DNA from: JACDER01 sp036394915
Lineage (GTDB): Bacteria; Actinomycetota; Thermoleophilia; Gaiellales; Gaiellaceae
NCBI GenBank assembly: GCA_036394915.1
Contig: DASWEE010000061.1
Span: 62,001 to 126,000 of the forward strand
Direction: 5' to 3'
Length of the DNA stretch: 64,000 bases
Shown here one piece after another: positions 33,342 through 40,444 of this stretch (position 1 is the first letter of the stretch; each line of letters begins with the position of its first letter). A program made the position numbers and the translations under genes. The notes beneath the pieces were generated by a model. The model did not search any database. It was not told the origin of the DNA and worked only from the letters and a program-made list of their open reading frames with translations.

Positions 33342-35108
33342 ATGCATGCAAGGCGTTGGCGGCTGCTGCTCGTCTTGGCGGCGGCGGCGGCTGCGCTTGC
33401 CCTCGGTATCGGTGCTGCGGCCGACGTCGGCTCGGGCTCCGGCCCGCCGACCTCGATCGGTCACGGCGGGGCGGCCGCAAGCGTCGAGCGGATCGCCACG
33501 CAGGCCGCGATCGACACGCTCAAGGCGGGCGGCAACGCGATCGACGCGGCGGTCGCGGCGGCAGGAATCCTTGGCGTTACGGAGCCGTTCTCGTGCGGGG
33601 TCGGCGGCGGCGGCTTCATGGTGATCCGCACGGCCGACGGCAAGGTGACGACGATCGACGGGCGCGAAACGGCGCCGGCGGCGATGACGCCGACCTCGTT
33701 CTGGGAGAACGGCTCGCCGCTGCCGTTCAACGACGCGCGCTTCAGCGGCATGTCGGTCGGCGTGCCCGGCACCGTTGCGACGTGGGTGGAAGCGCTCAAG
33801 GCATACGGGACGATGTCGCTCGCGAACGCGCTCCAACCGGCAATCCACGTCGCGCGTCACGGCTACGTCATCGACCAGACCTGGTTCGACCAGGCAAACG
33901 GGATGGTGCGCGACTGGTTGGACGACGTCCCCGCGTCCGCGGCGCTCTTCCTCGATCCCGACGGCACGCCGCGTGACGTCGGCACCGTTTTCACGAATCC
34001 CGATCTGGCGACGACGTACGAGCGGATTGCCCACCTCGGCCTGAAGGGCTTCTACCGCGGCGCGATCGCGGACGCGCTCGTCGACACCGTCGACTATCCG
34101 CCGGTTTCACCGACGGCGAACCACGTGTTTCGGCCGGGTGTGATGACGATGCGCGACCTGCGCTCATACGTTGCTCCGGAGCGAGCACCCACGCACGTGA
34201 ACTACCGCGGTCTCGACGTCTACTCGATGGGACCGCCGTCGAGCGGCGGCTCGACCGTGGGCGAGGCGCTGAACATCCTCGAGGGCTACCCGCTCTCGAG
34301 CATGACGCGCGAAGAGGGCTTCCACTACTACCTCGAAGCCTCGAGGTACTCGTTTGCCGACCGCAATGCCTATCTCGCCGATCCCGCCTACTTCGACGTG
34401 CCGTTGAGCGGTCTCCTGTCTAAGGACTACGCAACGACGCGGCGTGACCTGATCGGGCCGACGGCGGCGAACCCGCCGGTCGTGCAGCCCGGCAACCCGT
34501 ATCCGTACGCGACGGGACAGGCCGCAGCGACGATGACGCAGTCCGAGACGACGACGCACCTTGTGACGTCCGACAGGCTGGGCAACGTCGTCTCCTATAC
34601 CTTCACGATCGAGTCGACTGGCGGCTCCGCTCTCGTGGTTCCGGGCTTCGGGTTCTTGCTCAACAACGAGCTGACCGACTTCAACTTCGACTCTCAGACG
34701 CACCCGAATCGCGTCGAAGGGGGCAAGCGTCCGCGTAGTTCGATGAGCCCAACGATCGTGCTCGACGACGGCAAGCCGTTCCTCGCGCTCGGCTCGCCGG
34801 GCGGCTCGACCATCATCACGACCGTGCTGCAGATCCTCTTTGACCGTCTGGACGACCACATGTCGCTCCCGGATGCGATTGCCGACCCGCGCGCAAGCCA
34901 GCGCAACACGATACGGACGAGCGCCGAGCCAGCCTTCATCGCAAGCCCGCTGGCGACGCTGCTAAGGGCGCGCGGACACCAGTTCGTGGACGCCGGCGAG
35001 ATTGGCGCTGCGACGGGAATCGAATTCCTTGCCGACGGCAGCGTGCTCGCCGCGGCCGAACCAGTCCGGCGCGGCGGCGGCAGCGCGATGGTCGAGTTCC
35101 CTGGGTAG
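33342..35108 (+). CDS. ggt: Gamma-glutamyltransferase, exported
   Basis: A 588-residue enzyme with a signal peptide (RRWRLLLVLAAAAAALALGIGAAADVG). It cleaves gamma-glutamyl bonds such as those of glutathione. Family marks: ATQAAIDTLKAGGNAIDAAVAAAGILGVTEPFSCGVGGGGFM at the start, the autocleavage region with the nucleophile Thr in SETTTHLVTSDRLGNVVS, the oxyanion-type RPRSSMSPTIV, and GSPGGSTIITTVLQ. The precursor is expected to self-cleave before a Thr of the TTTH stretch into large and small subunits. GAGGGGGGAGG before ATG 33342 is a strong ribosome site. It is cargo of the second island. Confidence 0.92.
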   Translation: MHARRWRLLLVLAAAAAALALGIGAAADVGSGSGPPTSIGHGGAAASVERIATQAAIDTLKAGGNAIDAAVAAAGILGVTEPFSCGVGGGGFMVIRTADGKVTTIDGRETAPAAMTPTSFWENGSPLPFNDARFSGMSVGVPGTVATWVEALKAYGTMSLANALQPAIHVARHGYVIDQTWFDQANGMVRDWLDDVPASAALFLDPDGTPRDVGTVFTNPDLATTYERIAHLGLKGFYRGAIADALVDTVDYPPVSPTANHVFRPGVMTMRDLRSYVAPERAPTHVNYRGLDVYSMGPPSSGGSTVGEALNILEGYPLSSMTREEGFHYYLEASRYSFADRNAYLADPAYFDVPLSGLLSKDYATTRRDLIGPTAANPPVVQPGNPYPYATGQAAATMTQSETTTHLVTSDRLGNVVSYTFTIESTGGSALVVPGFGFLLNNELTDFNFDSQTHPNRVEGGKRPRSSMSPTIVLDDGKPFLALGSPGGSTIITTVLQILFDRLDDHMSLPDAIADPRASQRNTIRTSAEPAFIASPLATLLRARGHQFVDAGEIGAATGIEFLADGSVLAAAEPVRRGGGSAMVEFPG

Positions 35109-35194
35109 CCAGGCTCGAGTCCTCGCGTGCGGGGGGCTCCGGCCTTTTCCGAGCCCCGAATCCACGCGCTCACGAACGCGCCGGCGCGTGTGCC

Positions 35195-35520
35195 GGCCGC
35201 GCGGCCGAGCTCGGCGCGAGCGACGACACCTGGAAGGAGATGGTCTGGCGGCGGGTCAGGGCCAAGGTGCTCGCGCGCCGCGGCAAGCACGCCGAGGCAG
35301 AGCGGCTCGCCCGTAGGCGGTCGCGATCTGCGATGAGACCGACAAGCCCGACGCGCAGGGAGATGTGTACGCCGACTTCGCCGAGGTGCTGTCGCTCGCC
35401 GGCCGCCCGCAGGAGGCAGCCGAGGCGCTCGAGCAGGCGCTCGCGCGCTATGAGCGGAAGGGAAACCTCGTCATGGCCGGGAGAACGCGTGAGCGGCTCC
35501 AGGAGCTTGCCTCTACATGA
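35195..35520 (+). pseudogene. Remnant of a cyclase/TPR protein, C-terminal end
   Basis: The frame AELGASDDTWKEMVWRRVRAKVLARRGKHAEAERLAR (about 35203-35313) continues, after a one-base shift near 35316, as AVAICDETDKPDAQGDVYADFAEVLSLAGRPQEAAEALEQALARYERKGN and ends at 35520. This matches the last TPR segment of the cyclase at 28373-31573 position by position (WRR.....L.ARGG...AERLAR.AV). The 5' part of the gene is missing. Confidence 0.75.
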
Positions 35521-35624
35521 CCATCTGCCCTCAGTGCGAAGCGCGGAACCGGGACGACGCCGAGCTCTGCGACGACTGCGGAGCGCCCCTCGCCCGGACC
35601 CCGACTTTCGAAGATGGGCCGTGA
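35517..35624 (+). pseudogene. Zinc-ribbon start of a second cyclase-type gene, cut by the attachment repeat
   Basis: ATG 35517 overlaps the stop of the preceding remnant (ATGA). It encodes CPQCEARNRDDAELCDDCGAPLAR, the same CxxC...CxxC opening as the cyclase protein at 31573. The frame stops at TGA 35622-35624, which lies inside the tRNA-derived attachment repeat. It is therefore a 5' fragment left by the recombination that formed this junction. Confidence 0.72.
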
Positions 35625-35656
35625 AGGATTCGAACCTTCGACCTTGGGATTAAGAG
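35615..35656 (-). repeat. Island attachment repeat, copy 2 (tRNA-Lys 3' part)
   Basis: Forty-two bases identical to the 3' part of tRNA-Lys (43494-43535). The sequence then leaves the tRNA and enters the arm (AACCG at 35657 and repeats at 35668-35697 and 35730-35759). The low-coordinate side is the truncated zinc-ribbon gene. Confidence 0.9.
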
Positions 35657-35667
35657 AACCGCCGAAC

Positions 35668-35759
35668 CGTCTCGGCCTGTCTCGGTTCGTCTGGGTTTTG
35701 CAGGAGAATCCGCATCCCGGATGCCCTTAGGTCTCGGGTCGTCTCGGCCCGTCTCGCTG
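35668..35759. promoter_or_regulatory. Two clusters of 10-bp GTCTCGG repeats beside attachment copy 2
   Basis: Units CGTCTCGGCC, TGTCTCGGTT, CGTCTGGGTT at 35668-35697 and GGTCTCGGGT, CGTCTCGGCC, CGTCTCGCTG at 35730-35759, each in exact 10-bp steps. The arrangement matches the sites at 31.8 kb and, for the first cluster, 28.35 kb. Suggested role: integrase arm sites. Confidence 0.55.
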
Positions 35760-35804
35760 GCACTTCGCTGTCACCCTGTCGGACTCTCAGAGCGATACGG
35801 GCGG

Positions 35805-36719
35805 TCAGTCGCGCAGCTGACGGAGCGCCTGAGCGATGCCCTGACCTCCCTTCAGCACCGGTTCGAACAGGTCGCCGTGCCGCTCGACCCGCTCGAGCGC
35901 CTCGCGCATGCCGAAGTCGCGCGGCCGTACTTTCTCGCCGAGCTCCTCCCAGCGCAGCGGCGTCGAGACCGGTGCCCCTGGCTTCGGGCGCACCGAGTAG
36001 GCGGACGCGATCGTCTTGCCGTGCCCGTTCTGGCGGTGGTCGACGAGCACGCCGCGCCGCTTCTTCTTCAACCACTCGGTGGTGACCAGCCCCGGGTTCT
36101 CGGCCTCCAGCCGGCGAGAGACGCGCTCGGCAAACTCGTACGTGTCCCTGTAGGAGAAGCGCCGCGTGACCGGCACGAGCACGTGGATCCCGTCGGCGCC
36201 GCTCGTCTTCACGTAGGAGCGCACCTCGAGCCGCTCCAGCGCCTCGCGCACGAGGTGCGCGACGCGGATGGCTTGGACGAAGCCGTTCCGCGACTCGGGC
36301 GGGTCGAGGTCGAAGACGACGTAGTCCGGTCGCTCGGGCTTGTCCACGCGCGAGTACCAGGCATTCATGTCGATGCAGTTCATCTGGACCATCCATACGA
36401 GCGCGGCGGGCTCGTTGACGAGCGTGAAGTCGACGAGCCGCGATTCACCCTTCCGCGGCCAGGTGCGAAAGCGGCGCGTGGGGATCCACGGCGGCTTGCC
36501 CTTTGGCGCCTGCTTGTGGAAGTACGCCTGGCCGCGAATGCCGTGGGGATAGCGCTTGAGCGTGAACGGCCGGCCGTGCAGGTGCGGGACGATCGCCTCG
36601 CCGATGGCGGCGTAGTACTCGGCGAGGTCGCGCTTCGTCACGCCGTCGCCGGAAAAGAGGACGCGATCCGGATGCGTGAGCCGGACGCGGCGGCGGCCGA
36701 TCTGGATCTGGTCGCTCAT
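35805..36719 (-). CDS. LigD-type DNA primase-polymerase domain protein
   Basis: A 304-residue stand-alone LigD polymerase domain (archaeo-eukaryotic primase fold), which fills ends with ribo- or deoxynucleotides during non-homologous end joining. Visible sites: LTHPDRVLFSGDGVTKRDLAEYY, RYPHGIRGQAYFHKQAPKG, the metal pair in VVFDLDPP, KTSGADGIHVLVPV, and VDHRQNGHGKTIASAYSVRP. Neither a ligase nor a nuclease domain is attached, and no ku gene is present in the window. ATG 36719 is the only sensible start. It is cargo between the 35.6-kb repeat and the intact tRNA-Lys. Confidence 0.92.
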   Translation of the reverse strand: MSDQIQIGRRRVRLTHPDRVLFSGDGVTKRDLAEYYAAIGEAIVPHLHGRPFTLKRYPHGIRGQAYFHKQAPKGKPPWIPTRRFRTWPRKGESRLVDFTLVNEPAALVWMVQMNCIDMNAWYSRVDKPERPDYVVFDLDPPESRNGFVQAIRVAHLVREALERLEVRSYVKTSGADGIHVLVPVTRRFSYRDTYEFAERVSRRLEAENPGLVTTEWLKKKRRGVLVDHRQNGHGKTIASAYSVRPKPGAPVSTPLRWEELGEKVRPRDFGMREALERVERHGDLFEPVLKGGQGIAQALRQLRD

Positions 36720-36822
36720 CGGGAAGGACGCGTCCAGTGTGACACCCGGGATTTGAAGTCGCCGTCAGGCCTTAGAACTCGAATCAAAATGAGAGGAGCA
36801 TCAATGCGTATGCGATGGCTGC

Positions 36823-36845
36823 GGAGAGCTCCTCGCAAGCTCTCC
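36823..36845 (-). terminator. Hairpin at the end of the passenger methyltransferase
   Basis: Arms GGAGAGCT and AGCTCTCC with a 7-base loop, touching the stop codon of the methyltransferase gene. It lies between that gene and the left end of the IS. Confidence 0.6.
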
Positions 36846-37627
36846 TAACTTGGTTTCCATCCCAACGCTCGACACCAGGCGAAGGCCAGGTAAGCGTCCG
36901 ATGACTTCGACCACTCAAGCCAGGCCCGGCTCATTGCGTCGAGGTCGCTCGCCGTTGCGAGTTCGTGCTTTCTCGCCGAGCGCGCGTACCAGCTGTCGCC
37001 GCAATCTTCCGCCCGTGCCAGGCCGAATGACTCCACGGCTTCGCCGGCGCCGTAGCAGAAGTACTTGGACGTCGCGGCGACACGGTCGAAGCCCGCGCGC
37101 TCCAGCAGGCCGCGGAGCTGTCGACCGCGATAGGGATCGGCAGTATTCTCGAGCAGCCACACTCGTTCGCGGATGGCGTAAAACCGTCTCAGGAGCTCGT
37201 GGTTCGGCCCCGTGAGGATCAAGCCCCCGTACTCGACGCAGGCGACGCCGAGCACCCCGCCCGGCTTGAGGATTCGTTTGATCTCGGCGAGGCCGTCGAG
37301 CGGGCGGTCGAGCGTTTCCAGCATCGAGTGGCAAAGACAGGCGTCGAACTGATCGTCGGGAAAGTCAAGTGCGCAGACGCTGCCGACCCGGAACTCGACA
37401 TTCTTGATCTGGTGCCCGGCGGCGTAGCACCGGGCGTCCGCGAACTCCTCCGCCTCCGGATCGTTAGCCACAACGTGAGCGACGCTCTCCGCCAGACCCA
37501 ATGTGATCGTCCCCTGCCCGCAGCCGACATCAAGAACACGGAAGTCGTCGTCCAGGTGCGCCAGCAGGAAGTCGGCGTAGTCTGCCGCGTTCCTGACCTT
37601 GAGAGACGCCGCGAAGGCCGAACTCAT
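36845..37627 (-). CDS. SAM-dependent class I methyltransferase, IS passenger
   Basis: A 260-residue methyltransferase. Motif I is RVLDVGCGQGTITLGLAE; the acidic end of strand 2 is VVANDPEAEEF; a motif IV-like DACLCHSMLETLDRPLDGLAEIKRILKPGGVLGV follows. These mark the type 11/25 small-molecule methyltransferase group (ubiE/arsM-like core). The substrate is unknown. ATG 37627 follows AAAGGACGG. It is encoded opposite to the transposase and lies fully inside the IS ends, so it probably travels with the element. Confidence 0.85.
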   Translation of the reverse strand: MSSAFAASLKVRNAADYADFLLAHLDDDFRVLDVGCGQGTITLGLAESVAHVVANDPEAEEFADARCYAAGHQIKNVEFRVGSVCALDFPDDQFDACLCHSMLETLDRPLDGLAEIKRILKPGGVLGVACVEYGGLILTGPNHELLRRFYAIRERVWLLENTADPYRGRQLRGLLERAGFDRVAATSKYFCYGAGEAVESFGLARAEDCGDSWYARSARKHELATASDLDAMSRAWLEWSKSSDAYLAFAWCRALGWKPS

Positions 37628-37805
37628 CCGCCGTCCTTTGAGGCTGGGGCGCGCCCAACGGGGTAGCGGAACTCCACGCGCGGAGTCTAGGGAAGCCTCG
37701 CGCGCTCGCCTGGACGCACGCTTGATGCCGATCGCACAGTGAAAGGGACCCGCTCCCTGACGACGAAGGCCGTCGGCATCCGCCGTCAAGCTGGGAGGGG
37801 TGCCA

Positions 37806-38617
37806 ATGGCCGCTGCGCTGTGGATCGTGTCGGATGGGCTATGGAAGCGTGTCGAGCCGTTGCTGCCGAAGGTGGAGCGACGTTCGCGGTTCCCAGGGCG
37901 GAAGCGTTTATCCGATCGGCAGGCGCTGCAGGGGATTCTCGTCGTCTTGCACACCGGGATCGCATGGCGGCATCTACCGCTCGAGCTCGGCTTCGGCTCC
38001 GGTTCGACCTGCTACCGCCGCTTGGATGAGTGGCAACAGGCAGGCGTGTGGGAGCGGCTGCACGCACTCTTGCTTGCTGAACTGCGGGCCGCCGGCGAAA
38101 TCGAGTGGTCGCGGGCCGTGGCGGACTCGAGTCACGTGCAGGCGAAAAAAGGGGCTCTGAGACCGGCCCGAGCCCAGTTGATCGAGCCAGAAACGGCTCC
38201 AAGCACCACCTCCTGGTCGACGCGACCGGGATCCCACTCGCTTGGCGGCTCACGGGCGGCAACCGCAATGACGTCACCCAACTGATCCCGCTCATCGACG
38301 CCGTCCCCGCCGTGCGCGGCCGGGTCGGCCGCCCGCGGCAGCGACCCGCGCGTCTCGCCGCCGACCGCGGATACGACCACGACAAGTACCGTCGCCAGCT
38401 CCGTCGGCGGGGGATTGCACCCGAGATCGCCCGCCGCCAGACCGAGCACGGCTCCGGGCTGGGCCGCTACCGCTGGGTCGTCGAGCGCACCTTCGCCTGG
38501 CTCCATCACCTCAAGCGGCTGCTGGTCCGCTACGACCGCCGCGCCGAAATCCACGAGGCGTTCCTCGCGCTCGGCTGCTGCCTCGTCTGCTTCAGAAGGC
38601 TACAGCGCTCATTCTGA
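37806..38617 (+). CDS. IS5-family transposase, two frames joined by -1 frameshift
   Basis: Frame A starts at ATG 37806 (GGGAGGGG ribosome site) and reads WIVSDGLWKRVEPLLPKVERRSRFPGRKRLSDRQALQGILVVLHTGIAWRHLP, the N-terminal IS5/DUF4096 region, then the first catalytic Asp in VADSSHVQAKKG. At the AAAAAAGGGG run (38145-38154) a -1 shift continues as RGSETGPSPVDRARNGSKHHLLVDATGIPLAWRLTGGN. The second Asp is in AADRGYD and the Glu in YRWVVERTFAWLHHLKRLLVRYDR. The A6G slip site is standard for IS427/IS1031-like members. Both frames look intact. Confidence 0.9.
38145..38154 (+). other. Programmed -1 frameshift site of the transposase
   Basis: Six A followed by four G, read GCG AAA AAA GGG in frame A and shifting to AGG GGC in frame B. 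The two frames overlap across it and together give a complete DDE transposase. Confidence 0.75.
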
Positions 38618-38742
38618 TTCGAGTTCTAAGCAGGGTCGGAAAGGACTCTTGTTGATGGTTCAGCCGGTACAAAAGTACAAATCCCGGCCGCGGCCGCCGT
38701 AGGCGGGGCAAGCTGGAAAACGGTCTGCAGGCTCGCGTTGCT

Positions 38743-39753
38743 TTAGGGCCTGGGGCCCCAGTCTGAGGCGCTTTCCCATCTGTTCGGTGTGTTCGTCAAG
38801 TTGCGCATTCCGCTGCCGTCTAGTCTCATGCCGTAGACATCAGCGTTTTGCTGTTCACCCCCCACAATCGGGGCGCGACCGGCCTGGATCCTTCTCCCGT
38901 TCGGCGAAAACGACGCCGAGAGCCATTTGGCTGTTCCGGCCGGATCGTCGGTTACGCGGTGGCGGTGAAACCCGTTTCGTTGGATGAGCCACAAGTTGCC
39001 TGAGGTGTCCGAGAACTGCTTCGTTCTGACAAGCACCCAGCGACCGTTGGGCGAGAAATCGGGCTGCGCTGCCTCCATCGACCAGGGAGTAATACGGCGC
39101 AAGCGGCTGCCATCGAGGCGAACCGTGAAGACCGCCTGGCGGCCCGTCTTCTTGTCAAGTCGCTCGAACGCGAGCGTCCTGCCACCCGGTGCCCACGCAG
39201 GAGCGTGATCCTCCCAGCGAGCGCGGTCAGAAGAAGGCACTCCTTTCTGCGTCACCCTGTGGGCGTGCGTCCCGTTCGCCCGCATCACAAAAATCGCGTG
39301 GAGCGGGTTGCCGTGAACGTCGACTGGGCCAAGGGCGCGCTGGAACGCAATCCTCCGTCCCGAGGGCGACCAGGCCGGGAACCCATCGAATAGGCACCGC
39401 CCGCTACAGCTGAATGCCAGGCTTGTCCGGCCGGTGCCGTTCCGCCGTATCTTGACTATGCGCCCGCGTTCTTCGAGGTTGTGCCAGTTGACCGTGTACA
39501 CGACCCAGCGGCCGTTCGGTGACCAGTCAGGCTCAGTCGTCACCCGCTCCCCACGCGGATGCGTCAACTGCCTGAGACCGCTTCCATCCGGCCGAACCGT
39601 GAACAACGCCCCCCGCGTATGGTCGTCATTCAAGTAACGGCGAAACACGATCCGTCCGTTCTTTCCCGCATATGTCGCTTCAGCGACCGATGCATCCAGC
39701 AACGCCACCACCACCACAAGACACGCAACCGCTCCAAACGCAACATGCTTCAT
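38743..39753 (-). CDS. Exported TolB-like beta-propeller protein
   Basis: A 336-residue protein with a signal peptide (MKHVAFGAVACLVVVVALLDASVAEA). The rest is built of WD40-like PD40 repeats, each with the pattern xPDGSGLRQLT...PDWSPNGRWVVYT (also AWSPSGRRIAFQ, AWAPGGRTLAFE, DFSPNGRWVLVR, SFSPNGRRIQAG). This is the TolB-type propeller used for periplasmic or extracellular binding. AAGGGG precedes ATG 39753. It has distant relatives at 54683 and 55969. Confidence 0.87.
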   Translation of the reverse strand: MKHVAFGAVACLVVVVALLDASVAEATYAGKNGRIVFRRYLNDDHTRGALFTVRPDGSGLRQLTHPRGERVTTEPDWSPNGRWVVYTVNWHNLEERGRIVKIRRNGTGRTSLAFSCSGRCLFDGFPAWSPSGRRIAFQRALGPVDVHGNPLHAIFVMRANGTHAHRVTQKGVPSSDRARWEDHAPAWAPGGRTLAFERLDKKTGRQAVFTVRLDGSRLRRITPWSMEAAQPDFSPNGRWVLVRTKQFSDTSGNLWLIQRNGFHRHRVTDDPAGTAKWLSASFSPNGRRIQAGRAPIVGGEQQNADVYGMRLDGSGMRNLTNTPNRWESASDWGPRP

Positions 39754-39842
39754 CGGTGCCCCTTTCGTCGAGGGTGGTTTCGCTGATCAGCCCGCGCTCT
39801 CAATCCTCATCCGGGTAGGCAACCGAGACGCTCCACGCACTC

Positions 39843-40349
39843 TCACGGCTGCTCTCCCTTCGTTCCTTCGTGAAGGGGTCGTATGGCTGACGCCGCCTCG
39901 GTGCGCCGCTCGTGGACGAAGATCAGTCCGAAATGGTTGTCCGTGACCTCGCCCGTGTCGCTGACGAGGAAGTTGGAGGTGATGAGGCCTTCGGCCCGCG
40001 CGAACTGGCCGTCGCCTCCCTGGACCTCGCGTACAACGGTGCCGTGCCTGAGGTTGGGAGCTGGGCATGCAACGAGCCGCCCGAGCCCGACGCTGCGAAA
40101 GCGCACGCTGTTTCCGTGGCCGAACTCGATTGTGCCGGCGTCGTCGAACGTCGACTGCTCACGGAGCGAGAGCTCCGCTTCGAGGGTCGCATCGCCACCC
40201 GAAACGTCTTCGAACTCACCATGCACTCCGTGCGGACCCAGCCTCGTTACGAGCGCGGTGCTCGGAGCGGTCAACCTGAACCGAATCCGGTCCGAATCGA
40301 CTGACGATGCACGCCCGCGGAACTGCAACGAATACGCGATCGGCTTCAT
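39843..40349 (-). CDS. Hypothetical beta-barrel-like protein
   Basis: A 168-residue protein from ATG 40349 (MKPIAYSLQFRGRASS). The pattern of hydrophobic strands and the segment VQGGDGQFARAEGLITSNF resemble the GGxGxFxGAxG turn of small secreted beta-barrels (allene-oxide-cyclase or dirigent-like). No signal peptide is visible and the family is not certain. A TACGGT stands just before the start. It is divergent from the LuxR regulator at 40445 and may be its target (inference). Confidence 0.6.
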   Translation of the reverse strand: MKPIAYSLQFRGRASSVDSDRIRFRLTAPSTALVTRLGPHGVHGEFEDVSGGDATLEAELSLREQSTFDDAGTIEFGHGNSVRFRSVGLGRLVACPAPNLRHGTVVREVQGGDGQFARAEGLITSNFLVSDTGEVTDNHFGLIFVHERRTEAASAIRPLHEGTKGEQP

Positions 40350-40444
40350 CACCGTACGGCCAATGCTGCGCATGGGAGTGGTGCACTCGCGCCCGGGAAA
40401 TCCCTAGGTCTGTGAACTGGCTCGGGGATACCCTCTTACCCACG

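Larger units (their letters stand above)
36771..38630 (+). mobile_element. IS5-like element carrying a methyltransferase passenger
   Basis: Terminal inverted repeats CTTAGAACTCGAATCAAAATG (36771-36791, continuing to 36793) and its reverse complement at 38608-38630 match at 22 of 23 positions. Between them lie the minus-strand methyltransferase gene and the plus-strand two-frame transposase. Typical IS5-type elements of 0.85-1 kb hold only the transposase, and no other copy of the end is seen between the two genes, so the methyltransferase is inside the element. The outermost CTTAG/CTAAG may include a short target duplication. Confidence 0.82.
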
